Source of the DNA: an uncultured SAR116 cluster alpha proteobacterium | GTDB lineage: Bacteria; Pseudomonadota; Alphaproteobacteria; Puniceispirillales; Puniceispirillaceae | Assembly (NCBI GenBank): GCA_902573725.1 | Contig: CACGLE010000003.1 | Location: 1-64,000, forward strand | Reading direction: 5' to 3' | DNA length: 64,000 nucleotides | Shown here: positions 51,344-60,976 of the stretch, in pieces | Numbering within the stretch: the stretch's first letter is position 1 | Layout: each line of letters opens with the position of its first letter | Translations under genes and position numbers: made by a program | The notes under the pieces: generated by a model | What the model was told of the DNA's origin: nothing | The model's input: only the letters and a program-made list of their open reading frames with translations | Database searches by the model: none

Positions 51344-52717
51344 TTATGAAAAAACTTCTTTAACGTTAATTGTTGTTGTAAATTCACTTAAACCCCAAGC
51401 TCCTCCTTCTCTACCTAACCCTGCTTCCTTAAAACCACCGGTCGGTGCTTGGGCCCCTTGAATACCAGTATTATTCAATCCAATTGAACCATAATTCAAT
51501 GAGGTAATAAATTGATTTAAAAAGGTATGATCTTGTGAGTATGCATACAGCACAAGAGGTTGTTGATTATTATGTAGTAGCTTTTTTAAACTTTTTCTAT
51601 CATCAAAAACACAGATCCCCAGCAAAGGTGCAAAAATTTCATGCTCCATAAAAAGATCAGGTTCTTCACATAAATAAGCTGCTGGATTATAAAAGAAGCC
51701 ATCGCCAACATGTTTTTGATTTTTGTTTATAATGCATCTAGCTCCAGACTGGTTCAATCTTTCTTCAAATGAATAGAGATCTTCTAGTGCTTTTTTTGTA
51801 CGAATAGGGCCCATTAGTGCACTTGCATATTTATCCGTAGGCAATGACTCTATTTCGAAAAATTTGCTTTCAATTTTTTCAATAACATCATTTGCGATAT
51901 CTTTTTCTAAAAAAAGAATGTTTTGAGCAGAGCAGGCTTGACCTGCGGCTTTTGTTTTTCTGATAACGAGATCTGTTACAGCTTTTTCAATATCTGCATC
52001 TGAAAATATAATGAATGGATTTATTCCACCAAGTTCACCAACAAATCTTTTAAGTCCACTACCAGCATTTATAGAGAGAATTTTGCCCACTTCAGTCGAA
52101 CCGGTAAAGCTTATTACTCCAATCTCTCTAGAATGCATAAGTTGTTTAATGATTTCTCTATCTTTGGTTTTTAAAAAACACATTAGGTGGTCTAGTTTTT
52201 CCAAACCAATCACTTCTTCCAATTTCGATGCCGTTTTAATTCCTAATTCGGGAGGTTTAATAATTGCACCCGCACCAGAGCCAATACAATTTGCAATTTT
52301 GCGCGTAATCCCAGCCAGAGGGTCGTTGTAAGGTGTAATTAATAGACCAAGACCCAAGGGAACTGTATTTATCCAACGACCATCTTCTATCTCTTCTTTG
52401 AAATTAGCAGAGGAAAGTAAATCAGACATATAGATTAGAAAAGATTTAGCGTAATCAATTTCCGCTTTTGCCTCTGATTGCGTCTTTCCAACTTCTGCTA
52501 CAATTAACCCCTCAAATTCTTCGCGTGCTTTTTCAATAGCATTTGACAATAAGATTAATGCGCTGGCCCTATTTGAGGCCTCGGATAATTCTTTGAACGA
52601 TTTATCATTTAATCTTTCTAAAGCACTACTAAATTCAGAAACTGAAGTTTGTGTCCACGTGTCAAAAGCTTCGCCCGTGTTAGGAGATATGCATTTAAAT
52701 TGCTCTTTATTTTCCAT
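51344..52717 (-). CDS. aldehyde dehydrogenase family protein
   Basis: VPLGLGLLITPYNDPL, FTGSTEVGKIL, GELGG, AAGQACSAQNILFLEKDI catalytic Cys. Confidence 0.92.
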   Translation of the reverse strand: MENKEQFKCISPNTGEAFDTWTQTSVSEFSSALERLNDKSFKELSEASNRASALILLSNAIEKAREEFEGLIVAEVGKTQSEAKAEIDYAKSFLIYMSDLLSSANFKEEIEDGRWINTVPLGLGLLITPYNDPLAGITRKIANCIGSGAGAIIKPPELGIKTASKLEEVIGLEKLDHLMCFLKTKDREIIKQLMHSREIGVISFTGSTEVGKILSINAGSGLKRFVGELGGINPFIIFSDADIEKAVTDLVIRKTKAAGQACSAQNILFLEKDIANDVIEKIESKFFEIESLPTDKYASALMGPIRTKKALEDLYSFEERLNQSGARCIINKNQKHVGDGFFYNPAAYLCEEPDLFMEHEIFAPLLGICVFDDRKSLKKLLHNNQQPLVLYAYSQDHTFLNQFITSLNYGSIGLNNTGIQGAQAPTGGFKEAGLGREGGAWGLSEFTTTINVKEVFS

Positions 52718-53789
52718 TTAAAACATTATCCAATTGGTTAAATATAATTTTTAATTCAGACAATGGGCGGGCAAAACACAAACGGAAGTGGTCTTTATAA
52801 TCCTTTCCAAAGACATCACCCTTTAAAAGGAGCACCCCTATTTTTAATGCCTTGCTTTCCAACTCAGAGTAATTTTTTACTTTCGGAAAGTAATAAAATG
52901 AGCCAACTTGGGTAATAAAATCCCAATTTTGCGATTCCATGAACTTTTTTGTCTCTTTACGCTGTTCTATCAGAGATGGCATCTTTAAATTATTTTTTAC
53001 TGCATTCAATGCCATAATTTGAGCGGGCGCAGGGGCTGAGCTTAGAATTGTTTGATGAATATTTGTAAAATTTTCGGCTAATTTTTTTGGAACTAATGTT
53101 GCAGAGACCCTGGCACCTTGAAGAAGAAAATTTTTTGAAAACGAGTCAACAATAAATAATTTATCTGAAATCTCACAGGTTGCTTCGGACCACTTTTGTT
53201 CATCAAAAATAATTTTTGAGAAGCTTTGATCAATGACTATATAAAAGCCATATTTCTTTGAAAGTTGAACTAAACCTGAGAGTAAATGGCTGTCATAGAT
53301 TATACCTGCAGGATTGTTAGGGTTGCTGAATATAATAACTTTAAATTTATTTACCTTAAAACATTGCTCTATTTCGGTAAGATCTAAATTAAACCCGTTT
53401 GAAAAGTGAGTAGGCATTTCGATTGCCTGGCAGTCTGCAACTTTACAAATGTCAAAGTAACTTGGCCACGTAGGAGAGGGTATTAGAACGCGATCTTGAG
53501 AATTAGTTATAGTTTTAAGAATTGCAAATAAAGCAGATTTTGCTCCAGCTGAAATAATGACTTCATGTTCGTTATGATCCCAATTGTTAAAAAGGGTTGA
53601 TTTCGTGTGCTCGATTAATTCAGGCATGCCAGCAGGGTGGGTCAGTTTCCCCCAAGATGGATCAGTAGAAAGTGTATCATTATAACTAGGAAGATTAGGA
53701 GTCGATAAAGACCATAACTTTTTGTTATCAAGGCTTGCAGCTTTGATTTTTTCTCCAATTTCTAATGTGGGTGATCTTCTTAATTTCAT
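52707..53789 (-). CDS. class I/II aminotransferase
   Basis: ISAGAKSALFAI, FSNPNNPAGIIYD, DSFSKNFLLQGARVSA PLP Lys. Confidence 0.9.
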   Translation of the reverse strand: MKLRRSPTLEIGEKIKAASLDNKKLWSLSTPNLPSYNDTLSTDPSWGKLTHPAGMPELIEHTKSTLFNNWDHNEHEVIISAGAKSALFAILKTITNSQDRVLIPSPTWPSYFDICKVADCQAIEMPTHFSNGFNLDLTEIEQCFKVNKFKVIIFSNPNNPAGIIYDSHLLSGLVQLSKKYGFYIVIDQSFSKIIFDEQKWSEATCEISDKLFIVDSFSKNFLLQGARVSATLVPKKLAENFTNIHQTILSSAPAPAQIMALNAVKNNLKMPSLIEQRKETKKFMESQNWDFITQVGSFYYFPKVKNYSELESKALKIGVLLLKGDVFGKDYKDHFRLCFARPLSELKIIFNQLDNVLNGK

Positions 53790-53806
53790 TTAACTCATAT
53801 CTTTCA

Positions 53807-54622
53807 TTAGGCCTTATTTTTGTCTAAATCTGTTTGCTTAAATAATAAAATAAACTGTGCTATTAGACCTAAGGTTAGCGAGAAAATAAAAACAGCTGTG
53901 CCAACAGCATTTATTTTTGGCTCAAAGCCGGTTACCAATGAGGTCCAAATTCTTATGGGTAAAGTGACCTCGAAGTTAGTTAAAAAATATGCAATAACGA
54001 ATTCATCAAATGAAAAAGTAAATGTAAGTAATAATGTTGCAAATATTGAGGGCGCGCAAATAGGAGCAAGAATTAAAATTATCGATTTAATCCGTGTGGA
54101 ACCTAAGGAAATCGCAGCTTCTTCCATTGACTTAGGAATTTTATCAATGCGATTTTTTAAATTAATAACTGCTAGGGGTAATACATATAAAGTTTGCCCA
54201 AGTAAAACTAACCAAAGAGCTGGCTCAATCCCAATGGATACAATTTGAAGACGCATTCCAATACCAATTAGAATCATTGGTATAACAAGCGGGCATACAA
54301 CAATGCCAAATAAAAGAGCGTGTGCTGGTACTTTTGCTTTGCTGAATGCATAAGCAGCTAAAAAACCTAAAATGGTGGCAAAAATACTCGCAAGCGATGC
54401 CATCATTAGGCTCGTAAAAAAGCTATTAATAAAGCTATTATCGGCTATGAGGCTTACATACCATTCGAAAGTTGGTTCTCTAAATGGAAGCGTTTGATAT
54501 TTCCCGCTATTAAAAGAAAAAACTACCATAACTAAAATTGGCAAATATATAACTATCAATGACAAACAGAAAAATGCCGTGAGGATTAATAGCATAAATT
54601 TATTGACTATTAGTCCGTTCAT
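53807..54622 (-). CDS. ABC transporter permease (PotC-like)
   Basis: EEAAISLGSTRIKSIILILAPICAPSI; start taken at MNGLIVNKF, ATGA overlap with PotB-like gene. Confidence 0.9.
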   Translation of the reverse strand: MNGLIVNKFMLLILTAFFCLSLIVIYLPILVMVVFSFNSGKYQTLPFREPTFEWYVSLIADNSFINSFFTSLMMASLASIFATILGFLAAYAFSKAKVPAHALLFGIVVCPLVIPMILIGIGMRLQIVSIGIEPALWLVLLGQTLYVLPLAVINLKNRIDKIPKSMEEAAISLGSTRIKSIILILAPICAPSIFATLLLTFTFSFDEFVIAYFLTNFEVTLPIRIWTSLVTGFEPKINAVGTAVFIFSLTLGLIAQFILLFKQTDLDKNKA

Positions 54623-55464
54623 ACACTCAACCTTTTTCTTCTTAGCATTCCATAAATTATAAGAGGTAATCCGCACATGATGACTGTCATTGCAAGGATA
54701 ATGGCTATAGTTGCAGCCTGAGATAGGTCATAGGTGCCTTTCAGAATAGATAACATGATCTGCGCTAATACCGGTTTTAAACCTCCGCCTAAAAGTGTAG
54801 GCACTGCATAATCGCCGACACATACGATGAAAGATAAAAAGATGCCGGCTATCCACCCTGGTAGGCCAAGTGGAAATATAATATCTTTAAAAATGTTAAA
54901 AGGCTTAGCCCCTAAATTCGAAGCTGCCTCAATTAGCTTTGTATCGATTGATACTAGTGCGCCGTAAAGGGTAAAAGTTGTAAGCATTGAACAAAATAAT
55001 GCCAATCCGAATATTGACGCGTTCATTGTATATAGAATACCCAGAGTAACTGACATTCCCGTTATTAGTTCAATAAACCAAGCAATTACGCCATTATCAG
55101 ATAGAACAAGTTGCCAAGAGAATGCCCTAATTGTAAAGCTAGTCCAAAATGGAGCTAGAATAGCTAAAAGAAATAAGGGGCGCCATTTCTTATTAACACA
55201 AAATACAATGAAATATGCTAGTGGCCAGGCTACTAAACTACCCATTATCGTTGCAGATATGGCTAAGGTAATGCTTCGATATAACGCTTGAGTAAGATGA
55301 GGTGTTGAAAAGAAGAGTTTAAAATTATCAAGTCCAAATCCATTTTCAGTGGTAAGACTTAAAATCACCATGTTAACTGTGGGAATTAAAAAAAACAATA
55401 TACACAACAACAAGGCAGGTAATAAAAAAGGCCATGGATTTATTGTGTTAGATGAACCCCCCAT
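54619..55464 (-). CDS. ABC transporter permease (PotB-like)
   Basis: LIEAASNLGAKPFNIFKDIIFPLGLPGWIAG. Confidence 0.9.
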   Translation of the reverse strand: MGGSSNTINPWPFLLPALLLCILFFLIPTVNMVILSLTTENGFGLDNFKLFFSTPHLTQALYRSITLAISATIMGSLVAWPLAYFIVFCVNKKWRPLFLLAILAPFWTSFTIRAFSWQLVLSDNGVIAWFIELITGMSVTLGILYTMNASIFGLALFCSMLTTFTLYGALVSIDTKLIEAASNLGAKPFNIFKDIIFPLGLPGWIAGIFLSFIVCVGDYAVPTLLGGGLKPVLAQIMLSILKGTYDLSQAATIAIILAMTVIMCGLPLIIYGMLRRKRLSV

Positions 55465-55468
55465 TTTT

Positions 55469-56815
55469 TTACCAGTTTATAATTATTGCTCTCATTGGAG
55501 CGCCGTCGATACAGGTCATTTTTAGTGGCACCGCTGCCAAAAAGATATTATTATTTTCTACTTCTCCGAGGTCTTTCAAATCTTCAATAAAGGGAATGCC
55601 TGCCTGGAATATTTTATGATGTATTTCAAACTCATGGTTATATACATGCCTGCCAGGCATTTCTCGAGCAATAAAGTCTTGGGGAAAATCTAAACATATT
55701 GCCGCAGGTTGCTTTTCTATAAGCCAATCTGCAGCTGAGGGTTCTATATTTGGGGCGTGAGTGTGCCAGCGTGTGGACTTGTAGCCGAGGCGGTTTGTTA
55801 AATCACTCCTAAGAATGATTCGTTTGTTTTTTCCTATATTTCCACCTGACCGTTGTTCAAGTAACTCTGCGGTTACAGGGGAAGGCAACTTAATATCCGA
55901 CATATCTATAATAGAAGCATCACCTAAAAAAAGATCCAAACCCATATTAGGAAGTTCCTGAATAGTTGGTCCCGTTTGCTCCATATGTCTTGGGGCATCA
56001 CAATGAGTAAATGCATGTCCAGATTGAATATACTGTGTTTGATCTAAATAACCACTTTCATAATTACCTTTTTCACGCCATATTTCCATTCTCCAACGCC
56101 AATGGTTCAACAATGGTGTTGAGACATCATTTATTGAAGGATTGTCAGAAGGCCATGATGTTAAAGCCACAGGTCTTGTTGGTGAAGTAGTCATGCCCTC
56201 ACCTTTTATGGGGAGTGCTAGGAGAAATACCTTGGACTTAATTTGCTCGAGATTGCAAAGATTTTCGGTTACTACCAACCCAGCTTGATGCGCTCTATCC
56301 CTAAATTCACTGTTAGGGTTGAATATACCATTTGTAAAATCTTCTCTCTTACTATTAAAACTATCACAAGAAAAATCAACGCATATGTTTCTTACCCCTC
56401 TCTCAGCGGCGATTTCAGCTATCGCAGGCGCAAGCTTCGGGGTTTGTGTAAAATATTCACGTCGTCGAATTGGTATACTACTAGCATGACCTGTTTTAAT
56501 GATGATTAGTTTTGATAGTGGGCCAAGTCCAATTTTATTTGTGAAATCACCAGCAGCAATAAAACCGCTTTTTGCATTTTCAGATAAGTCAATTACTTCA
56601 GCCACACCCGCAAAATCGTTAATTTCTAAATCGTCTAATGTTGGTTTATTAGGAAAGTGCCACCCTGGAGCACTAGCATAAGTAAATCCCTTACCAGCCC
56701 AACGAAGACCAAATTCTTGGAATTCATCACCATCTTGATAAGATTGTGAAACAAGAGGGAAGGAGTCCCAAAACCAATGAGGTTCAATGGTCTGGGAAAG
56801 ACTAATATAATTCAT
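55469..56815 (-). CDS. tandem two-domain cyclase/kynurenine formamidase-like protein
   Basis: C-terminal half HAFTHCDAPRHM metal motif; N-terminal half homologous in layout but with FTYASAPGWHF. Confidence 0.8.
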   Translation of the reverse strand: MNYISLSQTIEPHWFWDSFPLVSQSYQDGDEFQEFGLRWAGKGFTYASAPGWHFPNKPTLDDLEINDFAGVAEVIDLSENAKSGFIAAGDFTNKIGLGPLSKLIIIKTGHASSIPIRRREYFTQTPKLAPAIAEIAAERGVRNICVDFSCDSFNSKREDFTNGIFNPNSEFRDRAHQAGLVVTENLCNLEQIKSKVFLLALPIKGEGMTTSPTRPVALTSWPSDNPSINDVSTPLLNHWRWRMEIWREKGNYESGYLDQTQYIQSGHAFTHCDAPRHMEQTGPTIQELPNMGLDLFLGDASIIDMSDIKLPSPVTAELLEQRSGGNIGKNKRIILRSDLTNRLGYKSTRWHTHAPNIEPSAADWLIEKQPAAICLDFPQDFIAREMPGRHVYNHEFEIHHKIFQAGIPFIEDLKDLGEVENNNIFLAAVPLKMTCIDGAPMRAIIINW

Positions 56816-56829
56816 TTTTTACCTTTAAG

Positions 56830-56858
56830 ATTGATGGCTGCAATTTGCAGCCATCAAT
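56830..56858 (-). other. 12-bp perfect stem-loop between potD-like and cyclase genes
   Basis: ATTGATGGCTGC-AATTT-GCAGCCATCAAT. Confidence 0.85.
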
Positions 56859-56867
56859 AAACTAGAT

Positions 56868-58022
56868 TTATGCGTTTTTAAACTTTTCCCAAGAAGCCAT
56901 CCACTCGTCGCGATTATCTGGACTCTTCCTTGGAGATAGATTTGCCATAAAGATTTCATCAAATTTTTCAATATTTGATAAATTCAATAATTCTCTCTTA
57001 TCATCAGGTAGCATGACAGCGGCCTTCTTATTGGGGACCATACTGTAATAAGTCTTGGCAATAGCAAGTTTTGACTGGAAAGCTGGTCCTGTTACATATT
57101 GGACAAATTTTACTGCATTATCTTTGTTTGGAGTTGTTGCAGAAACACAAACAGCTTGGTCCCATGTTACTCCCCCTTGTTCAGGAACAAGAGCTTTAAA
57201 AGGGAGACCATCATCATACATACCCGCTTGGACCCATTCACCCGCAATTGCAAGATCATATGAGCCACCTGCCATCGCTTGAATTACCTGGCTGGTATTT
57301 CCTACGAGTCCAACTTGAGGACGGAGTTTCATTAAAGTATCGTTCAATGCTGAAAATGCGGCTGAGTCCAAATCATATGGATTAGGATTACCATTGTATT
57401 TTGACATGCAACCCATATTTGGAAGGAACCAGTCAAAAAGGGCTACTCTGCCTTTGACAGAAGAGTCAAAAAGGATGTCATAAGAGGAAACATCAGACTC
57501 TGAGAATTTTTTATGATTGTAGGTAATACCGTAATAGCCAAAACGATTAACGATCGCGTACAACTTTCCAGACTTCCACACAGGAGGCCATTTAGCAATA
57601 ATATCGAAGTAGTCATCTAATGGGAAATCACCAGGATTCAGTTCAGCTATTATGCCATCCTCAATTGCTTTTGGTATGTAAGCGCTAGTGGGTGTAATAA
57701 CATCAAAAGTTCCCGGTGATGATGTTTGCATTAAGGCAATCATCTCCTCATCCGAACCATCATGAATTTTCAAATTCACCTTGATACCAGTTTTATCTTC
57801 GAATTCTGTAAGCATCCCAGGCTCTTCGTAACCGCCGAAAGCTAACACATTCACAGATGTGGACGCGCTTGCGGTTCTAGAAACGAATGGTGCAGATAGG
57901 CTAACCGCGCCGAGTGCTGCGCCTTGTGCTATAAATTTTCTTCTCGTACCACCTAAGGTAGTGCTGGGATAATTTAAAACATTTTTTAATTTGGAATAAT
58001 CATTGTTCATTAAAGTCTCCAT
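56868..58022 (-). CDS. PotD-like extracellular solute-binding protein with Tat-type signal
   Basis: TRRKFIAQGAALGAVSLSAPF; SBP core FAGNTSQVIQAMAGGSYDLAIAGEWVQAG-like region; adjacent PotABC. Confidence 0.9.
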   Translation of the reverse strand: METLMNNDYSKLKNVLNYPSTTLGGTRRKFIAQGAALGAVSLSAPFVSRTASASTSVNVLAFGGYEEPGMLTEFEDKTGIKVNLKIHDGSDEEMIALMQTSSPGTFDVITPTSAYIPKAIEDGIIAELNPGDFPLDDYFDIIAKWPPVWKSGKLYAIVNRFGYYGITYNHKKFSESDVSSYDILFDSSVKGRVALFDWFLPNMGCMSKYNGNPNPYDLDSAAFSALNDTLMKLRPQVGLVGNTSQVIQAMAGGSYDLAIAGEWVQAGMYDDGLPFKALVPEQGGVTWDQAVCVSATTPNKDNAVKFVQYVTGPAFQSKLAIAKTYYSMVPNKKAAVMLPDDKRELLNLSNIEKFDEIFMANLSPRKSPDNRDEWMASWEKFKNA

Positions 58023-58090
58023 GAAAACTTGGTTAAGTTTTTGTCAATTGTTAACATTTTACATTTTAGTTAAAAATCTAGCAAATTCTA

Positions 58091-58112
58091 ATGTTTTTTT
58101 CGCATCACACCG
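58091..58112 (-). promoter_or_regulatory. shared 22-bp upstream motif, copy 2
   Basis: ATGTTTTTTTCGCATCACACCG, about 69-81 nt upstream of the potD-like start. Confidence 0.5.
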
Positions 58113-58286
58113 CAAACGAAAATGCACTATTGGCAGAAAAATAATGCTTTTCATTACGTTACGTTAATTTGATTGAAATATCGGGTTATTTTTTTTTAAT
58201 TGTGTTATGCGAATGTTCAAATTATTTACAATCTAAGGTAATTTTTTACTGTTTTATACCGGTAGTAGATAAAATGATTCTTTTGC

Positions 58287-60125
58287 CTACTCTGCTGCCA
58301 TATCAAAACTTAGAAAACCCCCAGATTGTCGGTTCCAATAACTTGCGTATAATCCATTAGCATTTAGAAGAGAATTATGAGTCCCTTGTTCAATTATTTG
58401 TCCCTCATCTAAAACAATAATGCGATCCATATGGGCAATTGTCGAAAGGCGATGGGCAATTGCAAAGACAGTTTTGCCAACCATAATTTTCTTTAAAGCC
58501 TGCTGTATTACACTTTCAACTTCACTATCTAATGCGCTTGTAGCTTCATCTAAAATTAGGATTGGAGCATTCTTTATGATTGCGCGAGCAAGTGCTATTC
58601 TCTGTCTTTGACCGCCAGACAATTTTACCCCTCTCTCCCCTAAGAAAGCATCATACCCTTTGCGCCCCTGGTTATCTAAGAGGCCTAATATAAATTCGTG
58701 CGCGCCGGCGTGTTTCGCTGCTGCTGTGATATCTTCTTCAGCTGCATCTGCACGTCCATATACTATGTTATCACGGGCACTTCTATTAAACATTGATGTC
58801 TCTTGGGATACTACACTTATATGATGGCGTAGACTTTCCTGTGTGAGGTCACGAACATCATTTTTATTAATTAAAACATTACCTTGTTCTGTATCGTAAA
58901 AACGCAATAAAAGGGCCATGAGTGTCGATTTTCCTGCTCCAGATGCACCTACTACGCCAAGCTTTTCACCTTGTTTGATGGAAATAGAAATATCTTTTAA
59001 GCCACTTATTTTTTGACCATATGAGAAAGAAACATTTTTGAATTCAATGTCAGCTTTTTCGACTAGCAATTTTTTAGCATTCTTTTTGTCGCTCATATCT
59101 TGGGAAACCGCTAGGGTGCGCATCGCATCTTCCACCTCGCCTAGGTTTGTATAAATTGCCATTAGACTAAAACTAACCCAACCAGCCATCATCATAAGGC
59201 GCATTGCAACTGAGCCAGCTGCAACTACATCTCCTGGAGTTGCAATGCCAGTGGTCCATAAAAAAATTGTACAAGTGGTGACAGCCACAAAAATGCTACT
59301 TGCGTATACTAGGATACAGGTTCTAAACCAAACAATTTTTTCACCATATTTAACGATAGCATGTTTTAGTTTTGTAAAGGCATTAATTGCTGCTCTGTCT
59401 TCATGATGTGAATTAGAGAAAAGTTTAACAAGATTAATATTGCTCACTGTATCAACGATTTGTCCGGTAGCCTCCGCTTGGGCGCCTGCTCGTTTTGATG
59501 AAGTGTTTTTTATACGCGGCATGAAATAGGACATCAGTAAATAGAAGCCAAAAAACCAAAAAATTACAATAAGCCCAGCGCGCCAATCTATTAGACTTAT
59601 AATTACGAAAGATGCAACAACGGAGGCTAATGCAAAAAGAACAGTGTGAATAAGTTCAACAACGACATCCGTTAAGGCGCTTGAAGCCTGTATTTCTTTT
59701 TGCGCTATTCTTCCTGCAAAATCATTATCAAAAAAGCTTTTAGAATGACCCAGAGTCCAACGATGTATTTTTATAGAAATTAAGCTTCTTATTCCAGGAC
59801 TTACAATTATCGATTGCATGTAGTTCGAAAAAAAGAAGAAAATTGGTCTAATAAAAAAAAGAAAGGCCATTAAAGCTAAAAGCATAAATCCTTTCTCTTC
59901 AAAAAGATTTTGTGGGTTTGATTCAACTAGATAATCAACCACAAAACCGATTATAGCAGCAGTGAATGTCTCTATTACACCGGATGCGATACTGGCAAAC
60001 GATGCTAAAAATAAAACTGGGAAAGAACCTTGTAAACACCATTTGATGAACGGAAATAAAATTTTTGGGGGTTGTGCTTCTGCTTTTTTTTCTACGTCAA
60101 TCCAATGGCGGGGGTGTGAAATCAT
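58287..60125 (-). CDS. ABC exporter, fused TM-ATPase (MsbA-like)
   Basis: GVVGASGAGKSTLMALLLRFYD, LSGGQRQRIALARAIIKNAPILILDEATSALD; six-TM N-terminus. Confidence 0.92.
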   Translation of the reverse strand: MISHPRHWIDVEKKAEAQPPKILFPFIKWCLQGSFPVLFLASFASIASGVIETFTAAIIGFVVDYLVESNPQNLFEEKGFMLLALMAFLFFIRPIFFFFSNYMQSIIVSPGIRSLISIKIHRWTLGHSKSFFDNDFAGRIAQKEIQASSALTDVVVELIHTVLFALASVVASFVIISLIDWRAGLIVIFWFFGFYLLMSYFMPRIKNTSSKRAGAQAEATGQIVDTVSNINLVKLFSNSHHEDRAAINAFTKLKHAIVKYGEKIVWFRTCILVYASSIFVAVTTCTIFLWTTGIATPGDVVAAGSVAMRLMMMAGWVSFSLMAIYTNLGEVEDAMRTLAVSQDMSDKKNAKKLLVEKADIEFKNVSFSYGQKISGLKDISISIKQGEKLGVVGASGAGKSTLMALLLRFYDTEQGNVLINKNDVRDLTQESLRHHISVVSQETSMFNRSARDNIVYGRADAAEEDITAAAKHAGAHEFILGLLDNQGRKGYDAFLGERGVKLSGGQRQRIALARAIIKNAPILILDEATSALDSEVESVIQQALKKIMVGKTVFAIAHRLSTIAHMDRIIVLDEGQIIEQGTHNSLLNANGLYASYWNRQSGGFLSFDMAAE

Positions 60126-60220
60126 TTTACTCTAACTTTTCAATTAATTTTACATTCAAAGTAATGAAATTTAATACGGAATGACTTTTCCCTTGGATGA
60201 AGAAAAAATTTTTAAAAATT

Positions 60221-60958
60221 TTATTTTTTGAATTTGAAACTAGGAAGAGTGGCAAGACTCTCTTTGAGTGCTTTTCCCCACTCGTTTGAAATCATGTTAA
60301 AGTACGCATCATCATTTTTTATTTTTATGGTTGGACGCGCAATAAAGCTATCCTTTTCATATGTATAAATATCAAGAGGCAAACCAACAGATAAGTTTGC
60401 TTTAATGGTTGAATCGAAGGACACCATTAAAAGTTTGATTGCCTCTTCAAAGGTCATTTCAGGATAAAACCCTCTCACCAAGATTGGACGCCCATATTTT
60501 GTCTCTCCGATTTGAAAAAACGGATTTTCTTCTGAAACCTCTATAAAGTTTCCCTCTGGATAAATTAAATACAGACGTTGTTCACCGCCCTTTATTTGTC
60601 CCCCCAAAATAAATGTTGCAGAGAATGAGTTATCACCTTTCTGCTGACCCTTCGAGGTTACATCGATTATTTCTGCCAATGTTTCACTCACAGTTTTGGC
60701 AACTCGGAACATTGTTGGAGCTTGAAGAATCGACGGAAACCGCTCGTTCTTTACTTTAGTTTGCTCTGATAGAGTACTAATTACCGCTTGACTAGTTGCT
60801 AAATTACCAGCAACTGAAAGGAAAATTTGTCTTTCTCCTTGAATTCCCCATGAGAATGTTTTGGGGTATCTGGATATATTATCAAGCCCACCATTCGTAA
60901 GAGTATCAGACATAAAGACTAAACCATGTGAAAGTTTTAAGGCTACGCAATATGACAT
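60221..60958 (-). CDS. Anbu-type proteasome-like Ntn hydrolase
   Basis: MSYCVALKLSHGLVFMSDTLTNGGLDNISRYPKTF; next to transglutaminase, alpha-E and ATP-grasp genes. Confidence 0.85.
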   Translation of the reverse strand: MSYCVALKLSHGLVFMSDTLTNGGLDNISRYPKTFSWGIQGERQIFLSVAGNLATSQAVISTLSEQTKVKNERFPSILQAPTMFRVAKTVSETLAEIIDVTSKGQQKGDNSFSATFILGGQIKGGEQRLYLIYPEGNFIEVSEENPFFQIGETKYGRPILVRGFYPEMTFEEAIKLLMVSFDSTIKANLSVGLPLDIYTYEKDSFIARPTIKIKNDDAYFNMISNEWGKALKESLATLPSFKFKK

Positions 60959-60976
60959 AATTTTTATCTCTTTATA

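Noticed and set aside
32275-52717. Ectoine/hydroxyectoine catabolism (M24 hydrolase, racemase-like domain, class III aminotransferase, ALDH, TRAP, GntR)
   Set aside because: The resemblance is partial: no DoeB/EutE deacetylase, EutB or EutC homologue was seen, and the GntR is an FCD type rather than a MocR-type EnuR
58131-58150. Sigma-54-like TGGCAG...TGC element upstream of the potD-like gene
   Set aside because: Spacing between GG and GC is 12 nt rather than the required 10, and it is on the plus strand with no plus-strand gene downstream
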